From contig CM060470.1 in NCBI GenBank assembly GCA_030544235.1, positions 12,115,356-12,179,355 of the forward strand: DNA of 64,000 bases, read 5' to 3'. The notes below the pieces were generated by a model. The model was given only the letters and a program-made list of their open reading frames with translations, was not told the DNA's origin and ran no database searches. Both the position numbers and the translations under genes were made by a program. Source of the stretch: Lepturacanthus savala (Eukaryota; Chordata; Actinopteri; Scombriformes; Trichiuridae). Of this stretch, positions 1 to 11,879 are shown in pieces; position 1 is the stretch's first letter; each line of letters begins with the position of its first letter.

Positions 1-749
1 CGGACCGTGGCCGCTTTGACATAAAGGAATGTAGCGTATGAGACTATGAAGTGAAAGTTCTTTTTTGTTGTTGTTATTCAGGTACATTTTCTGAACTCGA
101 ATATCATCTTGCATAAAACATTTATCTTCGAGGCAAAAGTTAAATGAAAAAAAAAAAAAAAAAAACTGCACATTTCAGCTTTTTGCTCTGAGTGAAGATG
201 TCCTCAGTGTGTCTCATCGTCGGGCGTTTGAGTGGGTGAGAGTGGCTGGTCACTGAGAGGTCGCAGCAAAGGAAAGGGAGAAGTTGTGTTTAACAGAACT
301 ACTGAGAAATGGAGGGGACACTGGGAATCACACTCAAATGCACACAAATCAAACTCACCTCGATGTATTTTCGCTTTGGAATGGGTTGAAAGGGCTGTGT
401 GGAGAAAGGTAATGCACTTTCACAGTGGCATGTGTATATAGCGTTTCAGCCGGCAATTGCCAGAGAAAGCTCTGCCCTTTTCCATCACAGCGTTAAGACC
501 ACACTTCAATCGCTGAGCTAGAGTAGTATTTTCTCTGACACGTTGCCCCCCCGGTGCTTCCACATGTCCCGGCCTCTCATGAAGGAAAAGTTCACACTTT
601 ATACGAACGTGGCCTCGGGCGCTTAACCTTGTACAGGGGACCATAAGGGCCAGGTGAACACCTTGGACACTGCCTTTGGCCTGTGACAAGTTCATTTTCA
701 TGTATAGGGTTAGGTTTCAATTCAATATAGTCAATTTCATACATGTATA

Positions 750-754
<5 letters not shown>
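1..754. other. unique non-coding DNA, nothing recognised
   Basis: I see no gene here. The stretch holds an A run near 148-165 and ordinary mixed sequence. Open frames on both strands are short and resemble no family I know. Confidence 0.5.

Positions 755-802
<48 letters not shown>
755..802. repeat. (AT)24 microsatellite
   Basis: Uninterrupted AT dinucleotides, 48 bp, ending at ATGCATGC. Open frames through it encode only alternating Tyr-Ile and are not genes. Confidence 0.97.
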
Positions 803-805
<3 letters not shown>

Positions 806-1165
806 TGCTGAAATTTGAATAGCAATTTGTGCCTAATATAGATTTTCCAAAAAAAAAAAAAGGTGAATGTCTTTAAAATTACATTTCCTCCTCCTTTCTA
901 AATTATAAAAAAAAAATCAAGTTGTACACATTTTACATTAAATACATATATTTCATTAAAAAAATAAAAATAAAATTGGCTTCCAAACTTTTTGTAATGT
1001 CACAACTAACTCTACATAAAAGGTACATAATTATAGACAAAGGTCAAAGTAAGAACAAGAACAACATAGTCAATTTTAATGGATAGGGATTCTAAACATA
1101 TGAGTTATTCAACTAAAAAAAGTGATATATGATTAAAATAAAATGGAAATTTCACGTGTCAACTT

Positions 1166-1168
<3 letters not shown>
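803..1168. other. AT-rich DNA, nothing recognised
   Basis: Strongly AT-rich sequence with several A runs between two TA arrays. No repeat family or gene is recognisable. Confidence 0.5.
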
Positions 1169-1248
<80 letters not shown>

Positions 1249-1259
1249 CACACACACAC
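1169..1259. repeat. compound (TA)38-(CA)n microsatellite
   Basis: 76 bp of pure TA (1169-1244) run directly into CATACACACACACAC (1245-1259). The TA-then-CA order recurs at 2734-2790 and in shorter arrays elsewhere in the window. Confidence 0.97.
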
Positions 1260-1690
1260 GTGAGAATTCTCTATACAAATTGTTAAACTATTCACGTTTT
1301 AATTAATAATTTGTGTTTTTCAATAAAAAAGAAATATATAAATTACTATATACTATAACATAATTATTTTTGAATTTTAAATAATATATTCTTTACAAGC
1401 TAAACTGTATACATTTGAATGGTGTTTTATAGTCAGAATTCATTTTACTTAGAAAAACAATGTGCATTGTGTAAAAAAAAAAAAAAGTCTTTGCAAAACG
1501 TAAAATCATCTGTAATAATTGAAATAATGAAATAATGCCATGACAATAATGACTCTAATTTCAATTTTGCAATAAATCAGTGAATGATTTTGAACAGAAT
1601 GTTATTTACATTTTTTCTCTTTTTTTTTTTTTTTTTAACGCGTAAACATAGATAAGTTGTCGCTGTGCATACTCACGTTGCCAAATTTTT
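1260..1690. other. AT-rich DNA with homopolymer runs
   Basis: AT-rich, with an A run near 1473-1486 and a T run near 1620-1636. No gene or known repeat is seen. Confidence 0.5.
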
Positions 1691-2340
1691 TTTTTGGTCA
1701 AAATTTAAGGGATTTCATAGAGGCCACGAAGCGCAGACACCCCGTGTCACGGATTAACGACGGCTTCAATTAGTCCGGCTCGTCGTATGATCGGATGTGT
1801 GGCCTTGCTGGAGGTGCGGGTTCAGCTAGCGGCTTCCCATTGGCGCCGGGGTTTGTACGGTAGACGGCACACTCGCTCCACATTAGATCAGCAGAGGCCT
1901 AATGCTGCTCTTGAATGTGACACAACTGTGGCACTGTGTGGGCTCTGCAGACGAGCTGACCGAACACTCACCTCTCTCTCTAAACACTTTATTTATTTAT
2001 TTCCGCTCTTGGATTAATGCGCTTTTGTGGAGCTAACCTACATAACAGCTTGGTGCGGTGGCGAGTACGGCAACCAGGCTCCTTGATACGGATACGATGA
2101 GGTTGCTTAGAAATGAAGACAATGGATGCTCAATCAGCCCCATTGGCTCAGATCATAACTGAAATATCCCACAGACCCTTGACTGAGCTGTATTCAGTTT
2201 AGTCATTGAAGCACATTATGCTAAATTGAATAACTCAGAGGCCTAATCAAAACTAAATTATTTCCATATCATAATTGGAGTCATCATTCCTCCTGATTTC
2301 TTTAAATGCGATGATCATTCTGCTTATTCAATGTTGTTGT
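1690..2340. promoter_or_regulatory. candidate conserved non-coding (enhancer-like) block
   Basis: A moderate-GC island between AT-rich arrays, without simple repeats. The 12-mer CAGAGGCCTAAT occurs twice in the same orientation, at 1892-1903 and 2236-2247, 344 bp apart. TAAT-type homeodomain cores are also present (for example CAATTAG near 1768). The short open frame at 1787-2017 has no domain I recognise. That this is regulatory is inferred from composition and motif content; conservation cannot be judged here. Confidence 0.3.
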
Positions 2341-2730
2341 TTTGTTTTGTTTTTTTCTTTTAATCATGACTGCACTTTAACAATTTCTTATGCATGATTT
2401 CATAAGGTCACAATGTTAAATTTGTGTTCTTCAAACAACAGTAGATACTGTGTATTTATATATGTTGTATATGTAGTAAGAAGCAGTGCCAGCTGCGTGT
2501 GTGTGTGCGTGTGTGTGTGTGTGTGCGCAGCAGGTTTTTCTAAGAGGATTAAACTTTGAAATTTGATGAAAAGTGAAGATTAAATGTTATATCTATTTTC
2601 AAAAGTAAGAGTTTAAGTAAGCCATTTTGTACACTTAATCCTATTGATGCTTTTTATCATTGCAGCTTGTTGTTTTTGTAGTTTTTGTTTTTTGCTTTAA
2701 GAAAATAAATAAAAATCATGTATAAAAATA

Positions 2731-2733
<3 letters not shown>
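2341..2733. other. AT-rich DNA with a short GT array
   Basis: Mostly AT-rich unique sequence. It contains an interrupted GT/GC array at about 2496-2528 and nothing else recognisable. Confidence 0.5.
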
Positions 2734-2775
<42 letters not shown>

Positions 2776-2790
2776 CACACACACACACAC
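2734..2790. repeat. compound (TA)n-(CA)n microsatellite
   Basis: Pure TA at 2734-2771, followed by CATACACACAC to 2790. This is the same TA-then-CA order as at 1169-1259. Confidence 0.95.
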
Positions 2791-2846
2791 TCGCAAAACA
2801 TTTTATGTACACATCTGATTGCAGCATGTATATGCATATGCATTTG

Positions 2847-3229
<383 letters not shown>

Positions 3230-3900
3230 ATAAATGCCATCTGAATGCAATCTGACAGCGTTAGCTGAGAGAAAAGCGGCACATGATAATATCATGACAA
3301 CACATCATGGCCTGGTTTAGTTATTGCTTCGCAATCCTTGCCTGACGACATTAAGGTTGTGAAAGGTTCTGAGCTGGTTTCAGAGGCGGGGTGCTGGCCT
3401 CTGAGGTATTACGCCTTTAATGCTCTCAGGGGGGATGAAGAACAGCGAGGGGAATAAAGACAGTTTTCACACAGGGCAGACGGGCACACGTCCCGCTGCC
3501 ATGTCGCATGTTCCTATAATGGGGGGAAATTGGTCTGGAAAGAAAATAGTCCCTTGTGGGGAATCTGTTGCATCTAATGTATGAATGAGTGTTCTGATTG
3601 ATGAGCTGGTTTTGAACCTTGGGACTAATTCAGTGCCCTGCTGATGGCAGTAGCGTCCCAGTTGAATGTCATGTAAAAACAGTGCAATTATAGACTACTC
3701 TATTGGGAATTTATACATATATATTATATAGGAGTTCAGAATGTGAAGTACTGCCCGAGAACAGCACAAATAAGGCCCAAGTGTGTTTGCAGGGGCGGGA
3801 ACATGACGGAATGGAATGAATTGCTATGAATATACATAAGTATAAGTATAAGCAGCAATGGAATCAGTGAAGTAGGATAAAAGATGTGATACCTCATGAC
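3230..3900. promoter_or_regulatory. candidate conserved non-coding block
   Basis: Mixed-composition sequence without repeats. It holds an odd-length palindrome, CATGATAATATCATG, at 3282-3296 (7-bp arms around one base). The region reads like vertebrate enhancer DNA, but that is an impression from composition only. A short TA stretch lies near 3715-3731. Confidence 0.25.
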
Positions 3901-4300
3901 AACTTTCATCTCAACAGGTACGCGGTGGCCGCAGGAAGAGTTCAGAGGAAAACAAAGTTCATTGTGGCCGACATTGCGCTGTCACACTCTGTAGATCCTC
4001 CGCCATGGCCGCCATGATGAACTCCGGATGAACCCGCCTGTATCTGTGGGAGCTGAGCAGATGAGCCCACGCGATTGGTCGAGGCCTGTGCTCCTTATTC
4101 GAGAGAACACGAAGCCAGGTTTGGGCTGACCCACTCGGAAAAGGCTGCCATCTCTGCCCCCCGCGTGTGAAAATAACGTAATCGCTCCACAGGCTTTTTA
4201 ATTATCTCCTAATATCTGGTGGGGCTCACCGCCAGAGTCTCGGAAATGAAAGGCTGAGAAACCAGGAGGATTCTGGACTCGTTCTACCCTTCTTTTTTTT
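3901..4300. promoter_or_regulatory. candidate conserved non-coding block with SOX pair
   Basis: GC-moderate and repeat-free. It carries the SOX pair at 3951, a GCCATGGCCGCCATGATG stretch near 4002-4020 and a TTTTTAATTATC homeodomain-type site near 4196-4206. It ends at a T/C-rich tract (4291-4315). Confidence 0.3.
3951..3967. promoter_or_regulatory. inverted pair of SOX-type sites
   Basis: AACAAAGTTCATTGTGG contains ACAAAG on the plus strand and, facing it, CATTGTG (CACAATG on the minus strand). Closely spaced head-to-head SOX motifs of this kind are bound by SOXE dimers. Binding here is inferred from sequence only. Confidence 0.35.
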
Positions 4301-5200
4301 TTCTCCCCCTTTCCGTTTTACTGGTAATTGTGGATTATGTTCAATCACGTGAGATATTCAGGCTAAACTTTATGCAGGTTTTTTAAAAAATATAAAGATA
4401 TAAAAAAAAAAAAATACAAAATATGATGAAGATTTTAAAATGACATGAGTGGTTTGTACAATTATAAACAAATATGTGTTGTACATTCAGAATATGTACT
4501 CAAACTGTGTACCATTTACTTATAATTGTAACAAAAAACGCTTAAATTATGACACAACCTGTTTCAAAACAATACAAGAAATAATCATGAATAAAATGTC
4601 CTTGTTGTTTGTGTTTTGTCCTTTGCTATTTGTGTTGCAGTATATATGAATTTTATTTTTCATCCCTGATCATTATTACTATAATAATTAATTTTGTATA
4701 ATAAAATGTGTGTGCGTATATATGTAATTTTAAATTATTATCATATATAAATATGATAATTTTAAATAATAATAATAATACATTTAGATACAGTTTAAAT
4801 ATAATAAATTATAAATTGGGGAAAAACCAAAAAAAAATTCTTATTTAATTACTACATTTAAACAGTTGATACAGCAAAATGTATCAAAGTAAATACAATT
4901 AAATAAATAATTATTATGATATTACTGTGTTATTAAATACTTATTATATATAAAAAATTATATATATTTATATATATATATATACACACGTACAAAATTG
5001 TCTGTAAATAATATATATATATATTTTTTTTTATATATTTTTTTTATAATTAATAAGTATATAATTAACACATTCATGACACAAATTTGAAATGAATTAC
5101 ATTTACTATATGAAATTATTTCAGTTATTGGTTACACTCTTTGTAAGTTAATATAAAAGAAGTTCCACTTCAACTATGAATCTAATATATATTTCAGACA
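4300..5200. other. AT-rich low-complexity trough
   Basis: One of the most AT-rich stretches of the window, with many short TA, TAA and TTA runs (for example 4960-4984 and 5009-5025). The small open frame at 4449-4649 is compositional. No gene or TE is recognised. Confidence 0.6.
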
Positions 5201-5990
5201 TGCCCTGCCGCCCCATGCCGAAATAGATTGTGGCTGGTTTTTTCGACATCAGGAGTTATTTCAGGTCAGCGTGGCCTCCGATTCACCCCGCACGTCATGA
5301 TTAAAAAAACAACTTACACTAAAAACCTTGTGACCTCTCGCCCAAATGAATAGATTCATCAGGGTTCACAGAGAGTTGAACGCTGCTGATGCAGATTTCG
5401 GTGATGAGGATGATTGTGATTACGCCGATGATGATGATGACGACGACGGCGCGGCAGAGGGCGGAGCCTTCCGGACGGACATGGCCACTCCCACTTTTGC
5501 CACACTAACCTTTGCCTGAACTTGCGACGTGTCTGTCCTACGGGCCTTTTCCTCACCCTCAAACTGTCACATGCTTTTTGATGTTCGGTCTCACCAAGCT
5601 TTCGCCCCCCGCAGCCATCCAGTCCTCTACGACAATGTTTGCTTTTGTAAATGGACACAGTGAATCTCTTCTTTCTGTCTACTTCGCCGCTCCTTTCTCT
5701 CCTCACTGTTTCTTCGTTTTCCCTTGGAGCGAAAACTTGGAGACTGCGGATATGTGGAGAGGATTTATTCTCCTAGAAATGCAGAGTTGCATCGCAGCTG
5801 TTGAAAAAAAAAAAAAAACAACAACAAAGTAAACCGTAGTTGAAACCACTTTGAATTTGGAATGAATTCAATCAAAATGTTCTCTTGGTTTGTTCTAACA
5901 TCAGTGTTGTATTTATTCCCTTCTGTCATAAAACTGTTCATGCAAATTCATGGAACTTATTCAAATTGCAGAAATTTGACTTGTGTTTGG
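5200..5990. other. unique DNA with a GAT/GAC trinucleotide tract
   Basis: Mixed composition. A GAT/GAC trinucleotide tract lies at about 5427-5453; its minus-strand reading gives His/Asn-rich peptide and is not taken as a gene. The plus-strand frame at 5512-5832 runs into an A tract and resembles no known protein. Confidence 0.4.
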
Positions 5991-6480
5991 ACAGTCCACT
6001 GTATGTCGGAGTGATTTGCAGCTCAGAGTTTGATCCAGGGCGACCCGCGCTCGGCCTTTATCTCTGACTGAGCTGCACTGACAAGCTCAGCCGGAGCCTG
6101 TGGTGGCGCAATAACCTCACAGTGGAGCCGAGCTCTTGATTGGGCCTTTTAGGTCTGTTTCTCTTAAGCAGGCTTTAGTGCGAGGCAACAGCTGGCACGA
6201 GTTTATGGACAGAGGCCATTGGTGAGAAGAGGGCGGTGGGAGGGGGCTAAAGGGATCCCCCCCCCTTTCAGGCAGTTTTTCCCCCTTCATATTTACAGAT
6301 AATCCAACACCCTGACCCTTGAACGGATCCTAGAGGCACAGTTGTGGCCGACAGCCAGGATTGAGCACAAGAAAATTATAGCGGTGGAGTGGGATAAATC
6401 TGCCACCAGTCCACGGCTTTGACTAGTGGCAAAACAGTCGCCTTAGTAACCATGTCTTTTCCTCATGACTTGCTCCGTCT
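5990..6480. promoter_or_regulatory. candidate conserved non-coding block
   Basis: Unique GC-moderate sequence without repeats, between AT-richer flanks, with a C run near 6258-6267. It has no open frame of interest. It is classed as enhancer-like on composition alone. Confidence 0.25.
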
Positions 6481-6618
6481 ATGGATTCACAATTGTTTTC
6501 TTTATATGTGAATATAATTTTAAAACGCATGCATGAAACGTTGATTTAGTGATTAAAAGTTTAGTGATTAAAAGATTAAATACAATTGTCCATCCTGACA
6601 CTTCCCACAATATATATG

Positions 6619-6668
6619 CACACACACACACACACACACGCACACACACACACAACCACACACATACA
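6619..6668. repeat. (CA)n microsatellite
   Basis: About 50 bp of CA with CG and AC interruptions, preceded by TATATATG (6611-6618). Confidence 0.95.
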
Positions 6669-6884
6669 CTAAACTATAAAAAGAAGAAGTTAAAAGAGAA
6701 GGAGAAGGCGAAAGAGAATGTCAAGTCCAGTGGATGGCTGGTACAATTCATGTAACTGTTAATTTAATCTTAATGTTTACTACAATTCATTTTATTAAAT
6801 TATTAATTGATATACGTATGGTTAGAATTCATACAACAGCCTGATAAAACACTTCTCTCTCTGTATGAGCTACAGGTGCCGCTC

Positions 6885-6965
6885 TCGCCAATTGGCTCAG
6901 GTGACGGGATTGCTGCTGGCTGATTGGCTAAGCGGATGATTCAAACAGCAGTTGATGCAAATATT
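6885..6965. promoter_or_regulatory. CCAAT-box cluster with an octamer site
   Basis: A palindromic CCAATTGG at 6888-6895 and a second ATTGG at 6923-6927 are NF-Y type motifs. ATGCAAAT at 6955-6962 is a canonical POU/octamer motif. The density suggests a promoter or enhancer, but no TATA box, initiator or downstream exon was found. Confidence 0.3.
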
Positions 6966-6989
6966 CTGACCTTCCCTCTCTCTAATTCC

Positions 6990-9560
6990 TAACATTTGAG
7001 ACATCCTACTGAACCTTTGTCATATGTAGCTGAGTCTCTGTGTCCAGTCTAGTGTAGTGCATTTGCATTGCATTACAATTAAATGTAACTGCAAATTTCT
7101 ATAAAGACACTTGTGAAACTAGAAGTAGCAGAAAGTAAGAGCCATAAGCCCTTTGCTATAATTTTCTCATTTTTTGTCACGATTCGTTTTGGGGGCAGTG
7201 CATCTGTGAAGTCAACAATCAAGTGCTATCTTTTTAGAAAAAATCTTGGCTTTATAAGAGTGGAAACTACCATATTGTGTCCAGGCTTCCATTATCTTAC
7301 CTCATGTGCTTTCCAAATTCAACCAGCGCTAACATCAAAGTTTTGGCTCACAGGCTGAAGGCTTAAAGCTAAAAGTATCCAAGATTTAAGCTCTAGTCAG
7401 ACGTTTTTTGGTTGTTGTTATCCTGGAATGACTCATACAATTTATAGGCTGCCTTCACATTCATCTTAAATCTAGTAATAGCTTAAGACTGCTGTGTACA
7501 AACATGATTTGTGACACGACAGCGTCATGAGAGAAAGGATTTAACAGTGAGTTGCATGTTCCTAGATTGAGACATTTCGAGGAAGGGGGGGGATTGAATA
7601 AACGCAGGAATAATTCATGCATACGTTTCATAAACGGTAACACTTCTCATTTCCGCGAGACGAATAAAACAAAGCAACGTGCGTTCGGATTCAATGAATC
7701 AAAATTACAGTTCATTAACAAGTCAAATTCTAGTATAATGTTACTGCGTCAGTTTGATAAATGACTCCACTCGTCTGATCTGCCAGAGACAAATTTCACA
7801 GGAATTCGGCTGGTTGGCGGCGCTGTGGACTCTGGGCACAGCACATGAAACATGATAGACAAGTAGACTGCACACGTATAAATCTACATAAACATTCTCA
7901 GGCATCATGTGCCTCCAGGCTTTATGACTTTGGGTATAAATTAGGAGAAGTAGGTTACTTCAAATGTTCCTAAGTACAAAAACAAAAGATAAATGGAACA
8001 GCCACCGGCTCCAGAAGTTCTTTGTTGTTTTAAAAAAAAAAAAAAAAAGAAAAAGGAACAGTCATGCCATGTCTTGAAAAGAAAACGTATTAAAAACTGC
8101 TTGACCTTTTTACAGGTTGAGACATATTTACAACCTTTGACTGAATATAGTTTTAGACGTCCATTTAAACAAATAATATAGGTAATTACAATTAAATAAA
8201 CGTGCATTTAGGACTATATTTTGGATAGATTTCTAACAAAAAAAAGAAAAAAAGTCATAAATGTTGATGTTTGTGTTCCACAAGCTCTTAAAACATCAGA
8301 CATTGCTTTCCCAGTTCTCAAGATAAAGTATGTATTTGCGCGGCAGTGTTCAGGACAAGAACAAAATAAATAAGAATGCATGTGCCCTTCAGTGTCCAAA
8401 TATGTCCCTCCTGCATCTACTACTACTTTCCCCTGGTTATATTTGTCCAGATATGAATAATAAAACAGTGCAATCAGACAAATGGAACGATTCTTTTAAG
8501 GCATTTTTACGATTGTATTTTTAGCCGGCTTTTATTCCCACACATTATTTACTTCATAGAAGCAGAGCACTGTCGGCAGCTATTAGGGGGAACTTGCACA
8601 GCACAAAATGCTTTAGGATCACATCTGTATACCTTCCATTTCCAACACACGTGCTTCTCACTACAGGCAGAATGTGTTTTTTTTTTTCCCCCCTCCTGCA
8701 AGTGTTATGTATTTTTCCATCTGTTTCTTTTATTCCACATCTTTGAGTCCAGCGACTTGGATGGCAGATAGAAGCATCACAACAGACTCGATATTAATAC
8801 TTTATAACGTGAAACATCGCTCATCCATCCTTTTAAACGGTTCAAAACACATTAACATGGGGTTATTTCATTTTGTTAGTGCTTTGAACCCAGACAGGCC
8901 AAAAATAGAATATGTATACATGTGCCCTTTTTTGCTAATTTACACATGCTCTGCTGACTGACCCATTTTTTTTTTTAAATATTATTATTTTACACATGCT
9001 CTGCAGTGACAGATTCTTTTTTTTTCCCTGCTTTTGGTCGCACATTTTCATCGTTCATCACATCAAAGAAAATAACATGTTCATGAACCACAGATGAATC
9101 ACAGAATATGCCTCAATATAGCCAAAGATTGTAAAACCCTGGTCAAAAAAACGGGATTCTCTGTGCCAACAAATGTCTCTGTGATGGAAAATTATCAAAG
9201 TGTCCCAGTGGCCTCATTGGATCGGTCTAGTCTGGAACTTGTCAATCAATCTGTGAATAAACACCAGAACAGTCTAACTGGAGTAACTGGGACACATCAC
9301 TTTAACCCAGTAGTACGTGTATCATGGGACTGACAGCTCTGCGGAAACTGTATCAGAAAGCAAAAAAAAAAAATGAAAAAAAAAAAAAATCCATCTTTGA
9401 TCATCTGCAGTGCCCAGCTCTGGGAATGACCAGTGGGGATGCTGTTGTCCACAAAGACGTGAAATCTGAGTCTGCAGACACAGAAACACGCACACGCACG
9501 CACGGTACCTTTAATCTTTTATTCCAGTCCAGAACTATTAGTGCAATATAGGGAAGAAAA
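6990..9560. other. unique intergenic DNA, nothing recognised
   Basis: About 2.5 kb of ordinary 35-40% GC sequence. It contains homopolymers (A near 8032-8048 and 9361-9390; T near 8674-8689 and 8968-8977) and a local duplication of TACACATGCTCTGC (about 8940 and 8992). Several 60-95-codon frames run through it, but none shows a domain, codon bias or splice context. Confidence 0.5.
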
Positions 9561-10399
9561 AAAAATAAAAAGCTTGGAGGGGGGGGTGGGACACGCTGCG
9601 CTCCCGTGGATCCTGGGCTCCGTTAAGCACTCTGGAAAACTCATCTCTCCCTCTTCTGTCTACCTCTCTGTGTCTCTTCAGTCGCAGGCCCCATAATGCC
9701 ACATCAATACCGCGGCAGGGAAGAGGCACCACACTAATGTAAACACACAGGTCGACCTCGTTTTGCTCCCCACAGCCAACCCTGGAGGAAAAAAAAAGAA
9801 AAAAAGCGGCGCAAACGAGGAATGAAAAAGGTGAGTCATGTCATCCCGATTAGATCTAGTAAAGGAGACGGTGGAGGAGGGCGATGGAAAGGCAGTTTAA
9901 AGAGGATTGCTGGGTGCTGTGCAGATGTCACTAAAATGGCAGCATGGGCATAAGTCAGGCATTAAGAATGGCCACCCTCTGAATAGCTCCCGTATGCTTG
10001 GGCCTGTGAGAAGAGGCGCACAGGACCAGCGGGTAGCCGGGTGTGCCTCTCAGCCTTAATCCTCCAAACTCTGAGTGGGAAAGGCAGGAGGAATTGAATT
10101 TTTCACACTTGTTACTATGGCGGTGGGAACCTGCTGGTGCTCTTTCTGCGAGCCATAAAGTATTCAGCCCTCGCTTCTCCACTGTTTGACACTTTGGTTT
10201 TTCTTCCTCCCCCTGTGTACTTTTAGTCCGGAGTGAAAAGACTTTTTTTTTTTTGTTTTTTCAGGGAGTACAGTTAAGGCCTCCAGCTGCGACATGCTAA
10301 CCCCTTTCAAATGTTGAGGCATCACTGGGAATGGTCACCCTCAAGATTTAAGGCGCAGTATTATCACGCCAGTTTGGCGTCGACATATGACCCATGTAT
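9560..10399. other. unique non-coding DNA, partly enhancer-like
   Basis: Mixed composition with a G run (9578-9590), A runs and a T run (10243-10254). Short moderate-GC stretches such as 9640-9740 and 9955-10150 could be regulatory. No gene is seen. Confidence 0.35.
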
Positions 10400-10633
10400 A
10401 TGAAATCTCAGCTAAGATTATCAAATGACTAACGGCCCCTAGGACATCCTCCTACTCTTGACCCACATTTTTGAATAACAATGACTAGTTATGTGATTTC
10501 TTTTTTTTCTTTTTTTTCTCCTGTGAGCATGAAAAACCAGGCTCAAGGTTTTTGCAGTTAGCTGAATGTGATAATTGTTTTTGAGGGGGCCATTGTTGAT
10601 TTCCTAAGTGAAATGGATGGCTCATACTTTCAT
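10400..10633 (+). promoter_or_regulatory. non-coding element A, diverged paralogue of the element at 23717
   Basis: This 234-bp stretch aligns along its length with 23717-23952. Shared in the same order are ATGAAATCTCA (10400-10410), a 21-base identity starting GGACATCCTCCTACTC at 10442, ACATTTTT, TAGTTATGTGA, CTGTGAG, TCAAGGTTTTTG, a CTGAA.GTGATA block and a 26-base end block with 21 matches. It has no long open frame and no poly-A tail, terminal repeats or RNA polymerase III boxes that I can see. Selective retention of blocks suggests a duplicated regulatory element or an exapted ancient repeat. Confidence 0.6.
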
Positions 10634-11500
10634 GGAATGAAACTTTATATGAAAATAGTCAATAAGGTGTTAGTTTTCATTGAAGACCAGGGTTACAACT
10701 TATGGCTGAAGCTGCCTTTTCCTTTAAGCATTTAAAACATAATAAATAGTAAATATTATATTTAGCAAGAATGTAAAGAAATACTAAAACTATGACCAAA
10801 TTCAAATAAACAAAAAAATAAGTAAAATGACAAACTTTGTTTTTGTGTTTGGTGCTGGGCACATGATTTTATCAGGTATTTTCCCACTGACATCACATTC
10901 CACATTCAGTTAATCCTTTGTTAATATTAACATTTTGACTATGATGAGGACTGTGTGACTGAATTGTGACTCAGATGTTGACATTGAAATTGCATCTGTT
11001 CTTTAATATTAATTTGTGACTAATAAAAAGGTAGTGCTCTATCCATAGAAAACACATTATAGGAAAACATCAGGTGTTCTCAGATGCTGCTCCTTTTTCC
11101 TCCATTAATCCTGCTGCTGTCTGTCTGCACACAGTCTGAGACACAAAGACTTGTTCTCCCCTCCTCAAGCCTACATAATCCATAAGTGTAATGCTTCAGT
11201 TTGTTTGGGCAGCATTATTTCACTGCGCTCAGGTTGAGTTGGTTTTGTCTTGTTTTTCAGTGCTACATTATTTTACACACTGCTTCCTGTCAATCCCCTG
11301 ACATTCGCGAAGTTCAATCTTTGAAACTTTAATGGTATATCCATGTCAGCAAAAAAAAAAAAAAATCGCAATGCGAACAGTGCAATGGGCTAGACAAAAA
11401 AACAAATACATCAGGGATGCCTGCGTCAAAGTCACTTTGTTTCCATTTGTTACAGAGAAAAGTAAAAAAAGCCAATGCTTTGTAATTGGAATGATGTCTC
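10634..11500. other. unique AT-rich DNA, nothing recognised
   Basis: Ordinary sequence with an A run at 11351-11365. The opposing short frames around 11330-11525 are shadows of each other and look spurious. Confidence 0.5.
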
Positions 11501-11524
11501 TGTTTACTGATTGACTCCTGACTC

Positions 11525-11540
11525 ACCCCCCCCCCCCCCT
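11525..11540. repeat. poly-C tract
   Basis: Run of about 14-15 C residues at the edge of an enhancer-like block. Confidence 0.9.
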
Positions 11541-11879
11541 TTCCAAGGTATTCGCATTCATATTGGGTAAACTCCTATGAGGTGATATCATTCTGAATAA
11601 TTACCAGTGCAATTAAACACTTTTTCTCCGTGTGTTTTGAAGTATTCGTCCCTCAGGGATCATTAGAGCCATCCAGACATCCAGATCAGACGGAAACAAA
11701 GGGAAGGGGTGCTCCTCACCCGCTGGCCTTGGTGTCTAGACACAGTGTTGGGGGGCTAATCGAAGGAGATCAAACAGATTTAACACTTCACTAATGGAGA
11801 TCAAAGACTTTCCAGCCCATATATGGCATGGGAAGGGTAGAGAAATTAATTGGGGATCCGGCATGAACAAGCAGGGGAA

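Noticed and set aside
5359..5706. 115-codon minus-strand frame with a His-rich segment
   Set aside because: The His/Asn-rich part comes from a GAT trinucleotide tract. The remainder has no domain and overlaps an opposite-strand frame.
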